Assembly: GCA_022561895.1 (NCBI GenBank)
Contig: JADFQH010000186.1
Coordinates: 1-6,268 of the forward strand
Direction of reading: 5' to 3'
From: Methanobacteriota archaeon
Lineage (GTDB): Archaea; Halobacteriota; Halobacteria; Halobacteriales; Halalkalicoccaceae
DNA: 6,268 nt
Below the pieces are notes generated by a model, which saw only the letters and a program-made list of their open reading frames with translations, had not been told where the DNA came from and made no database searches. Positions 1 through 5,127 of this stretch are shown here, piece after piece; position 1 is the stretch's first letter, and each line of letters starts with the position of its first letter. A program made the position numbers and the translations under genes.

Positions 1-60
1 AGCGTCATGGGCGCCAACTCGCCGGCCATGCTCGAGGCGATCTCTGAGCTCCTGGAGTAG
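1..60 (+). CDS. C-terminal tail of an unrecognised protein (partial)
   Basis: Frame 1 is open from the window edge to a TAG at 58-60 and reads SVMGANSPAMLEAISELLE. The peptide looks like an amphipathic C-terminal helix and is plausible coding sequence, since the other two forward frames give poor peptides or stop early. I do not recognise the family from 19 residues. It would end just before a GC-rich repeat and hairpin region, as expected for a gene end. It lies convergent to the hsp20 gene on the opposite strand. It could be a chance open frame, so confidence is modest. Confidence 0.4.
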   Translation, partial: SVMGANSPAMLEAISELLE

Positions 61-64
61 GAGC

Positions 65-97
65 GGGGGCGCGGCGGGGGCGCGGCGGGGGCGCGGC
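65..97. repeat. Three tandem copies of an 11-bp GC-only unit
   Basis: The unit GGGGGCGCGGC occurs three times without mismatch at 65-75, 76-86 and 87-97. It starts five bases after the stop codon of the upstream partial gene. The unit contains only G and C and its length is close to one helical turn. It may be a slippage-prone simple repeat rather than a functional site. Confidence 0.85.
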
Positions 98-101
98 GGC
101 A

Positions 102-118
102 GGGGGGCACCGCCCCCC
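102..118 (+). terminator. GC-only hairpin after the partial gene
   Basis: GGGGGGC (102-108) and GCCCCCC (112-118) form a perfect 7-bp stem around the three-base loop ACC. It lies about 40 bp beyond the TAG of the upstream partial gene. It could end that transcript, but no T-tract follows on the plus strand, so it is not a standard intrinsic terminator. It may instead act as a barrier to 3' exonucleases. Confidence 0.35.
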
Positions 119-147
119 CGATCGGCCGCCCCGAGCGGGTCGACCCC

Positions 148-182
148 AAACGAAGGCGGGCCCGGATGTCTCCGGACCCGCC
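148..182 (-). terminator. Intrinsic-terminator-like hairpin after hsp20
   Basis: An 11-bp stem pairs 155-165 with 172-182 around a six-base loop, with one G-T wobble in the stem. Read on the minus strand, the hairpin starts 34 bases after the hsp20 stop codon. It is followed by TTCGTTT, a short interrupted T-tract. Position and orientation fit a Rho-independent terminator for hsp20. This is a bacterial feature, and archaeal terminators in the rest of the window would not need the stem. Confidence 0.6.
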
Positions 183-216
183 ACGTCTGCTTCCAGGAGG
201 CTGTCGAACGGGTGCC

Positions 217-675
217 TTACTTGCCGCCCTTGATCTCGATGGTGCGGCTCCTGGCCTCTGTGGCCTTGGGCATCCGCACGGTCAGGATCCCGTTGTCGAA
301 GTCGGCCCTGACCCCATCGACCGCAACCGACTTGGGAAGTGTGAAGGCCCTCTGGAAGCTCCCATAGCGACGCTCCCAAACGTGGAACCTGCGCTTGTCG
401 TCCCCCTCCTCGCGCTCCTCCCGCTTCTCACCACGGATCGTTAGGATGTTGTTCTCGATCTCGAGATGGACGTCCTCCTCGGCCAGGCCCGGGAGCTCGG
501 CGGTGAGGATGAGCTCATCCGGTTCCTCTTCGACGTTGACCGCCGGGAACCACGAGCGGGTGGGCTCCGGGGTGTTCCAGGGCTCGTCGAAGAGCCGCGG
601 AAGGCGATTCGCGAAGCCCGTGAACTCGGGCCAAGGTGAGAAAATGCGCCGGGGGGTGTATCTCATGATTGCCAT
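217..675 (-). CDS. Small heat shock protein, Hsp20 family, bacterial type
   Basis: This encodes a 152-residue ATP-independent holdase chaperone of the Hsp20/alpha-crystallin family, which binds unfolding proteins in the cytoplasm. The N-terminal arm (1-43) is rich in Phe, Pro and Trp. The alpha-crystallin domain spans about 44-137 and includes ELPGL near 60-64, ERRYGSFQRAFTLP (101-114) and NGILTVRMPK (128-137). The C-terminal IxI motif is IEI at 146-148, used for oligomer contacts. Length and motifs are standard for bacterial class A proteins. The ATG at 675 is preferred over the one at 666 because AAAGGAG lies eight bases upstream. The gene stands alone, with a sigma-54-like promoter upstream and a hairpin terminator downstream. 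These bacterial signals contrast with the haloarchaeal genes to the right. The family assignment is very secure; the host is uncertain. Confidence 0.95.
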   Translation of the reverse strand: MAIMRYTPRRIFSPWPEFTGFANRLPRLFDEPWNTPEPTRSWFPAVNVEEEPDELILTAELPGLAEEDVHLEIENNILTIRGEKREEREEGDDKRRFHVWERRYGSFQRAFTLPKSVAVDGVRADFDNGILTVRMPKATEARSRTIEIKGGK

Positions 676-696
676 CGGAGTTGCTCCTTTGATCGG
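672..696 (-). promoter_or_regulatory. Hairpin enclosing Shine-Dalgarno and start codon of hsp20 (possible RNA thermometer)
   Basis: On the minus-strand transcript, GGAG of the Shine-Dalgarno (687-684) can pair with CUCC (680-677) across the loop CAA. An outer helix pairs CC and AUC (696-691, with one bulged G) with GAUGG (676-672), which contains the AUG. The nine base pairs, broken by the bulged G and an AAA bulge, would hide both the ribosome-binding site and the start codon. Hairpins of this design at heat-shock genes act as RNA thermometers (ROSE and fourU classes). This one has neither class consensus, so its function is inferred from the fold only. Confidence 0.45.
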
Positions 697-730
697 TTTG
701 GTGCGACATCATGCGGGCGGCGGTCCCAAC

Positions 731-745
731 CACTCGAACCGAGTG
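731..745 (-). promoter_or_regulatory. Short inverted repeat in the hsp20 leader
   Basis: CACTCG (731-736) and CGAGTG (740-745) form a perfect 6-bp inverted repeat around AAC. It lies between the sigma-54-like element and the start codon, so it would be inside the 5' leader. It could be an RNA hairpin or a small operator. Its CACTC/GAGTG cores recall the CIRCE operator, but the spacing and flanks do not match CIRCE. Confidence 0.3.
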
Positions 746-778
746 CGTCGGACCTCCGAACTCGCGAAGAACCAACGG

Positions 779-795
779 TTGCATAAGGCGTGCCA
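779..795 (-). promoter_or_regulatory. Sigma-54-like (-24/-12) promoter for hsp20
   Basis: The minus strand reads TGGCAC, five bases, then ATGCAA. This matches the sigma-54 consensus TGGCAC-N5-TTGCA with correct spacing and one mismatch (A for the first T of the -12 element). It lies about 105 bp upstream of the hsp20 ATG and would give a leader of roughly 95 bases. Sigma-54 control is known for some bacterial small heat shock genes, for example E. coli ibpB. No enhancer-binding site was identified. Confidence 0.5.
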
Positions 796-1068
796 CCGCG
801 ACGAGAGGAAAGTCTGCCAAACGTACATGCACCAACGACTTGCAACGACGGAAGGGTGCCGAAATGACCCCTTGCCGAGGCCCTGGACTGCCATTTTAGC
901 AGCATGGAGAGCCTGATCTTGTGGCGACAGTGGAAGCGATCACGGACTTCGCGGTTTCGATCCGGGTTCGCTCCTTGAACCCCGAACGCTGGAGATCGTC
1001 CTGACTCATACTGTGTGGTTGCGGGTCCGAGAATAAAAGCCTGCGTCGCCCGGCTCACGGCCGACAGT
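796..1068. other. Gene-free stretch holding the bacterial/haloarchaeal transition
   Basis: I see no convincing gene here. The open frames crossing it have poor composition and no family resemblance. The left part belongs to the upstream region of the bacterial-type hsp20 gene, and the right part leads into a haloarchaeal gene. A small hairpin (GGGTTC 964-969, GAACCC 977-982) is present but no T-tract follows it. No tRNA, insertion-sequence end or att-like repeat was recognised. The exact seam cannot be placed by eye. Confidence 0.5.
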
Positions 1069-1075
1069 GTTATGT
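1069..1075 (+). promoter_or_regulatory. Weak archaeal TATA-like element for the GIDE-like gene
   Basis: GTTATGT is centred about 26 bp upstream of the ATG at 1098. That is the spacing expected for a haloarchaeal TATA box feeding a leaderless transcript. There is no Shine-Dalgarno before the start codon. An alternative AT-rich element, GAATAAAAG, lies further upstream at 1031-1039 and would give a leader of about 35 bases. Confidence 0.35.
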
Positions 1076-1097
1076 CACCGTTCGTACCTATCCAATC

Positions 1098-1870
1098 ATG
1101 GTCCTCTTCTCTCTGTTCGTGTTTCTGGTGGGCGCGATCGCCGGGATCGTCGCGATCGGCTCGGTGGTCGTCGCCAGTCGGGAGTTTATTACTGCTTACC
1201 GGGTGCTCTCGACGCCCACGGGCCGGGTGAGCGATCTTCTCACCGACTCGGAGGGGACTATCGAACTCCACGGAACGGCGAGGGTCGCAGAGGAGACGCT
1301 TTCGGGACCGTTTACCGGCGACAATTGTCTCCTCGTCGAAACCGTCATCGAGGAGTACGAGTCCGGAAAACACGGCGGCTCGTGGAACGAGATCGATTCG
1401 GTGAGCCAGTCGGTTCCGTTCCTGCTCGAAGACGACTCGGGAAGCGTGCTGGTCGATTCTCGGTTAGCTGACGTTCGGATCCAGCGGGATACCGAGCGAA
1501 TCAGCGTCGACGGTGGGACGGCTCCGCCCGAGCGTATTCGACGGTACATCGAGGCAAACGACGAGATTTCCTGTGAGAACTCCCGGCTCGACCTGCGATT
1601 GTTCTCGGTGGCGACGGGCGTGGACCGTCGCTACACCGAACGCCGGCTCCGCCCCGGTGGGGAGGTCTACGTCCTCGGGGAGGCTCGATCCGAACCGGGA
1701 CGGGCGGGCAGCGTCAACAGCGCGGTGGGCTACGGTGCGGACGCGCCCTTTTTGAGCGCCGAAATCGCAACCCGCCGTGGTGTGCGATTTCGGCGCTCTC
1801 TCGCGGCGGGCTGTATCTCGTTCCCGGAGTACTGGCGACTATCGTCGTGGGTTTCGTTCTCGTCGCATGA
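1098..1870 (+). CDS. GIDE-like (E3-ligase-type) membrane protein, frameshifted near the C-terminus
   Basis: Residues about 4-26 form an N-terminal membrane helix. The body then has the pattern of haloarchaeal proteins with a GIDE-type domain, the conserved part of mitochondrial MUL1/GIDE: GTIELHGTAR near 52-61, GPFTGDNCLLVE near 69-80, SWNEID near 94-99 and PFLLEDDSGSVLVDS near 106-120. There is no RING finger, so ubiquitin-ligase activity should not be assumed. The original frame runs on to 2075, but its last ~90 residues are unlike protein and overlap the next gene. The -1 frame from 1793 encodes a hydrophobic segment, ALSRGGLYLVPGVLATIVVG, and stops at TGA 1868-1870. Restoring one base near 1793 gives about 257 residues with membrane helices at both ends. 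The break lies inside a perfect 16-bp inverted repeat. The family call is from memory of the domain pattern. Confidence 0.7.
1754..1798. repeat. Perfect 16-bp inverted repeat at the frameshift site
   Basis: GAGCGCCGAAATCGCA (1754-1769) is exactly complementary to TGCGATTTCGGCGCTC (1783-1798), with a 13-base loop at 1770-1782. It lies within the coding region of the GIDE-like gene. The reading frame is lost at about 1793, inside the right arm. If a G were restored there, the right arm would carry a one-base bulge and the stem would no longer be perfect. Confidence 0.9.
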
Positions 1871-1875
1871 CCGCG

Positions 1876-1889
1876 GGCTTTTTCGCCCC
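1876..1889 (+). promoter_or_regulatory. T-rich element between the GIDE-like and Hsp20-like genes
   Basis: A run of five T (1879-1883) lies just after the TGA of the GIDE-like gene and about 28 bp before the ATG at 1909. GGGC (1876-1879 region) and GCCC can pair around it. It could serve as a poly-T archaeal terminator for the upstream gene, as a weak TATA element for the downstream gene, or both. No Shine-Dalgarno precedes 1909, which fits a leaderless start. Confidence 0.3.
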
Positions 1890-1908
1890 CGCCTCCCTAC
1901 CCTCGGGT

Positions 1909-2265
1909 ATGTCAGCGCTGCGCGAGGCACTGCGGGAGTTGCCCGAGACCGTTTTCGCCGACCTGCTCGAAGGCGAGGAGGCATACTTAGTCGTGATCGA
2001 CCTACCGGGTGCGACCGGAACCTCCACCGAGATCACGGCGGAGGATCGTCGCATTCGGATCGAAGCGCGGCGTGAAAAAGAGATGCCGTCCGGCTTTACG
2101 TATCTCCACGAGGACCGCTCGCTCTTTTTGGATCTCGAACTCCCGCTTCCCCCCGATGCGATCGGTGAGGACGCCCGTGCAACCATCGACCGCGGCGTGC
2201 TCGAACTGCGTGTTCCACGCCGCCCGCCGACCGAGGAGACGAGTATCCCGATCGAGGACGCATAA
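1909..2265 (+). CDS. Hsp20/CS-domain small chaperone, haloarchaeal type
   Basis: This 118-residue acidic protein has the alpha-crystallin fold pattern of Hsp20 proteins, shortened at the N-terminus. Visible landmarks are AYLVVIDLPGA (25-35), the strand signature RGVLELRVPR (95-104, the counterpart of NGILTVRMPK) and a C-terminal IxI motif, IPI, at 113-115. The likely role is binding unfolded protein. The ATG at 1909 is chosen because upstream in-frame sequence overlaps the end of the GIDE-like gene and is not protein-like. The UbiB-family kinase gene begins six bases after its stop, so the two are probably co-transcribed. It shares no close sequence with the bacterial-type Hsp20 at the left of the window. 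Many haloarchaeal proteins of this size are annotated only as Hsp20 family. Confidence 0.85.
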   Translation: MSALREALRELPETVFADLLEGEEAYLVVIDLPGATGTSTEITAEDRRIRIEARREKEMPSGFTYLHEDRSLFLDLELPLPPDAIGEDARATIDRGVLELRVPRRPPTEETSIPIEDA

Positions 2266-2271
2266 CCCGGA

Positions 2272-3942
2272 ATGGTACAGCTCCGTGCGTACCGACGATT
2301 TTTCGTCGTCGCGTGGCAGTTCCTCCCGCTCCTGTTGGCGTACGCGCGCGATCGCCACCGGTTCGTGCTGTTCGGGCGCTCCCGACAGGTCGCTGTCGAA
2401 ACCCAGCGCGATCGCGCGCGGCGACTGCTCGATTCACTCTTGACCCTCGGTCCGACGTTCATCAAGCTCGGCCAGCTGCTCTCGACACGCCCGGACATCC
2501 TCCCACCGGCGTACATCGACGAACTCTCGAAACTCCAAGACGAAGTGCCGCCCGCGGAGTGGACGGAGGCTCGGAAGGTCTTAGAGGAGGATCTCGGCCC
2601 CGTCGATGAGGAGTTCGAGGAGTTCAACCGCGACGCGATCAGCGGAGCCAGTTTGGGTCAGGTCTACCGTGCGTATATCGACGACCGGCTCGTCGCTGTG
2701 AAGGTCCGTCGTCCCGACATCGAGTCGCTGATCGAGGCCGATCTCCGAGTGATCCGATTCTCACTTCCCGTCCTGCTTCGCTTCGTCCAGGAGGCCCAGT
2801 CGTTCTCCCTCGAAAACCTTGCCGACGAGTTCGCGAGGACGATCCGCGAGGAGATGGACTATTCGAGGGAGGCGGATATGCTCCGAGAGATCAGGAAGAA
2901 CTTCGAGGGCAACGAGAAGATCGCCATCCCCGAGATCGTCGACTCGCACTCGACCGGGCGCGTACTGACGATGGAGTATATCGGCGGGACGAAGATCAAC
3001 AACGTCCGAGAACTCGACGAGAAAGGGATCGACCGACACGAACTCGCAGAGACCTTACAGCGAGCCTATCTCCGGATGATCATCGACGATGGCGTCTTTC
3101 ACGCCGATCCACATCCCGGAAATCTCGCGGTCAAAGACGACGGCACGATCGTTTTCTACGATTTCGGTATGAGCGGGCGGGTCGATCCGTTCATTCAGGA
3201 GAAGATCGTCGAGTTCTACATCGCCGTTGCGAATCAGGATATCGACGGCATTCTCGATACCTTGATCGAGATGGGGACCCTTAGTCCGGAGGCCAACAGG
3301 CAGGTGATGGGCGAGGTGATGGAACTGGCTATCGCGGACGTTCGCGGCGAGCAGATCGAGCAGTATCGCGTCAATCAGATCATCAATCAGATCGAAAACA
3401 CCATCTACGAGTTTCCGCTCAGGCTGCCCTCGAATCTCGCCTTGGTTCTCCGGGTTGCGACCGTCGTCGAAGGGGTCTGTGTCACGCTGGATCAGAACTT
3501 CGACTTCATCGAAACCGCGACGGAGTACCTGAGCGAGGAGGGGTATCGCGAGGAAACCGCAAAACAGGTCGTCGAGGACACGGGAAGGGAGTTCCTTCAC
3601 TCGGCTCAAGCGTCGATCCGACTGCCCCAGACAGCAGACCAAACGCTCACCCAACTGGGACGGGGCGACGTGACGATCAACGTCGACATCGAAGACCCGA
3701 ACAGCGTCTTCGATCAGCTCGCAATGCGCCTGATCTACGGACTGCTTCTCTCTGTGAGTCTGATCTCGACGGCGATCATCTATGCGTTCCGAGGGCCGGA
3801 TCTAGCAGTGATCATCTCCGGTGGACTCTCGTTGTTCATTATTCTGCTGCTCTATCGTTCGTTCAAGAAACGCCGACGAGGGATCCGCGCCCAGCCACAG
3901 TTCACTCGCCAGAGTCTGAGACAGCGCCGCGACGAGGAGTAA
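2272..3942 (+). CDS. UbiB/ABC1/ADCK-family atypical kinase
   Basis: This 556-residue protein has the full UbiB-family motif set. The KxGQ motif is KLGQ at 65-68, followed by STRPDILP. The modified nucleotide loop is SGASLGQV (124-131), the VAVK lysine is K144, and an ExD-type element lies near 194-196. The catalytic-loop motif HADPHPGN is at 277-284 and the metal-binding YDFG at 296-299. Two membrane helices (about 486-506 and 511-528) end in a basic FKKRRR stretch, as in bacterial UbiB. Family members act as membrane-bound ATPases or atypical kinases, supporting isoprenoid quinone synthesis in bacteria and mitochondria. Haloarchaea use menaquinones, so the substrate here is unknown. All key residues are present, so the protein is probably active. 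It follows the Hsp20-like gene by six bases, and TAA lies at 3940-3942. Confidence 0.93.
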   Translation: MVQLRAYRRFFVVAWQFLPLLLAYARDRHRFVLFGRSRQVAVETQRDRARRLLDSLLTLGPTFIKLGQLLSTRPDILPPAYIDELSKLQDEVPPAEWTEARKVLEEDLGPVDEEFEEFNRDAISGASLGQVYRAYIDDRLVAVKVRRPDIESLIEADLRVIRFSLPVLLRFVQEAQSFSLENLADEFARTIREEMDYSREADMLREIRKNFEGNEKIAIPEIVDSHSTGRVLTMEYIGGTKINNVRELDEKGIDRHELAETLQRAYLRMIIDDGVFHADPHPGNLAVKDDGTIVFYDFGMSGRVDPFIQEKIVEFYIAVANQDIDGILDTLIEMGTLSPEANRQVMGEVMELAIADVRGEQIEQYRVNQIINQIENTIYEFPLRLPSNLALVLRVATVVEGVCVTLDQNFDFIETATEYLSEEGYREETAKQVVEDTGREFLHSAQASIRLPQTADQTLTQLGRGDVTINVDIEDPNSVFDQLAMRLIYGLLLSVSLISTAIIYAFRGPDLAVIISGGLSLFIILLLYRSFKKRRRGIRAQPQFTRQSLRQRRDEE

Positions 3943-3948
3943 TATACC

Positions 3949-4137
3949 GTGATAGTGGGAAACTGCTTCAACTGTGGATTCGGTGAACAAATCGTCGAAG
4001 AGTTGCTCGTGTATCTCGATGCGAACGCCCCCGAAACGGCCCACGTCAACCTCATCGCGAACGTGCCGGAGTTCTACGAGACGTTCGGATTCAAAGCCTG
4101 TGCACCGGAGCTGGTCGGGATGGGTCTGCGGTCGTGA
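3949..4137 (+). pseudogene. C-terminal remnant of a GNAT acetyltransferase
   Basis: This frame encodes 62 residues from a GTG, far shorter than the roughly 140 of a GNAT domain. What remains is the C-terminal half: GFGEQIVEELLVYLDA, a degenerate acetyl-CoA-binding loop and following helix, then AHVNLIANVPEFYETFGF, the usual strand and FYE-x-FGF motif. The first three strands are missing. The frame is in register with the preceding UbiB-family gene and separated from it only by the TAA at 3940-3942. That is probably coincidence, since the upstream tail looks like a normal UbiB end. An AT-rich TATACC precedes it, but no start codon sits at leaderless distance. It is probably a decayed gene; expression of a short protein is possible but unlikely. 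It ends three bases before the convergent mptA stop. Confidence 0.6.
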
Positions 4138-4140
4138 TCG

Positions 4141-5070
4141 TTATTCGCCGTTGAACTCCCGTTTCAACGACCCCAGCTCGGCGACGCGCTCGGCGTGCGC
4201 GTTGTGCTGGTGGATCGACTCGTCGTTCGACTGTTGCATCGTGATCACCGCGTCGTCGGAGAGATCCGGGAACTCCCGGATGACGCCTTCTGCCATCGCG
4301 CGCACGCAGTCCTCGACGAACTTTGCGTCGGCGTGACTCTCGTAGGTCATGTGATCCTCGTCGGGGCGCTTTGCGAGGTTGTAGATCCGCGCGCTCATCG
4401 AGTCTCGGGCGACGTCGATCAGCTCGCGGAGATCGACCTCGGGTGCGCCCTCGCTTTCGATGGTGATCGTGGCGTGTCCGCGCTGGGAGTGACCCGGCTG
4501 GGGCACTCGGTCGAGAAACTCGGTGATGGTTTCGTCGTCGACATCGAGCTCTTCGAGGGTGCGTTTCGCGCGGGCTGCGGACATTCCCTGCGAGCACGGA
4601 CAGACGGTCATCCCCGTGACTCGTGTACCGATCGTCTCGCGAGTTCCCTCGTCCGTAGCCGTGGCTCCGGCGATGATATCGACCGTTCCTTGGGTCTCCC
4701 GATCGCTTTCGGGCGTCCGGTCGCGGGTCATGTACTCGGCTTCCATCGTTACCTCCGCGCGCGAGGTGTAGTCGTGGCGGCCGAGAAGGCGCTCTGCGGC
4801 GTCGCCACAGACGTCTTCGACTCGATAACTCGGCTCGCTTACTGCCTCTTCGAGCACCTCGTTGATCACCTCCATGTTCCGGCTCATATCCGCGCCCTTG
4901 CGCCAGCTCGGGAGGTCAACGAACACCTCGAATTCGGCCATGAGAACGATCGGGCGCTTCTCGGGGCGGGCGATCTTGACGAGCTTTTCGACACCCGTTA
5001 CTCCCACCTGACTCAGTCCGACGGTCACTTCGGGTCGATCAGCCTGTACGTCCGGCAGCTGTCCACTCAT
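4141..5070 (-). CDS. mptA: GTP cyclohydrolase MptA (FolE2/COG1469 family)
   Basis: This 309-residue cytoplasmic enzyme opens and rearranges GTP to a 7,8-dihydroneopterin phosphate product, the first step of methanopterin or folate-type pterin synthesis in archaea. MptA of methanogens makes the 2',3'-cyclic phosphate and needs Fe(II), while bacterial FolE2 makes the triphosphate. Family landmarks are QVGVTGVEKLV (21-31), FEVFVDLPSWRKGADMSRN (47-65), the metal-site cysteine motif CPCS (157-160), GHSQRGH (193-199) and SIHQHNAHAE (285-294). Length and motifs are complete. The ATG at 5070 begins MSGQLPDVQADRPEV, a typical haloarchaeal start, with no Shine-Dalgarno. The gene lies 57 bp downstream of nadK on the same strand. 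That gap carries short repeats that could be a promoter or operator. It is convergent with the GNAT remnant. Confidence 0.95.
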   Translation of the reverse strand: MSGQLPDVQADRPEVTVGLSQVGVTGVEKLVKIARPEKRPIVLMAEFEVFVDLPSWRKGADMSRNMEVINEVLEEAVSEPSYRVEDVCGDAAERLLGRHDYTSRAEVTMEAEYMTRDRTPESDRETQGTVDIIAGATATDEGTRETIGTRVTGMTVCPCSQGMSAARAKRTLEELDVDDETITEFLDRVPQPGHSQRGHATITIESEGAPEVDLRELIDVARDSMSARIYNLAKRPDEDHMTYESHADAKFVEDCVRAMAEGVIREFPDLSDDAVITMQQSNDESIHQHNAHAERVAELGSLKREFNGE

Positions 5071-5073
5071 TAT

Positions 5074-5100
5074 CCGTCGCTAGCGATTCACAGCGATTCA
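5074..5100 (-). promoter_or_regulatory. Palindrome and direct repeats just upstream of mptA
   Basis: TCGCTAGCGA (5077-5086) is a perfect 10-bp palindrome ending seven bases before the mptA start. AGCGATTCA occurs twice, at 5082-5090 and 5092-5100, offset by 10 bp or one helical turn. The octamer CCGTCGCT is at 5074-5081 and again at 5121-5128. The repeats occupy the core promoter position for a leaderless mptA transcript, so they could bind a regulator. They are short and may be chance. Confidence 0.3.
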
Positions 5101-5127
5101 AGCTTTCTATCTACATCCAACCGTCGC

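Noticed and set aside
731..745. CIRCE (HrcA) operator at the inverted repeat
   Set aside because: CIRCE needs TTAGCACTC-N9-GAGTGCTAA; here the arms are shorter, the spacer is 3-5 bases and the flanks do not match.
936..985. tRNA-like GGTTTCGATCC and GGGTTC/GAACCC stem
   Set aside because: No acceptor, anticodon or D-arm pairing can be built around it, and the T-loop pattern is imperfect.
663..1373. Minus-strand open frame of 236 codons spanning the intergenic region
   Set aside because: Its translation has low-complexity Arg/Ser-rich composition, no family resemblance, and overlaps the GIDE-like gene in antisense.
1785..1798. Programmed -1 ribosomal frameshift in the GIDE-like gene
   Set aside because: No X-XXY-YYZ slippery heptamer is present, and the hairpin contains the shift site rather than lying a few bases downstream of it.
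1871..2075. Continuation of the GIDE-like frame beyond 1870
   Set aside because: The peptide is Arg-rich and unlike the family, and it overlaps the well-supported Hsp20-like gene; the -1 frame gives a proper membrane helix and stop.
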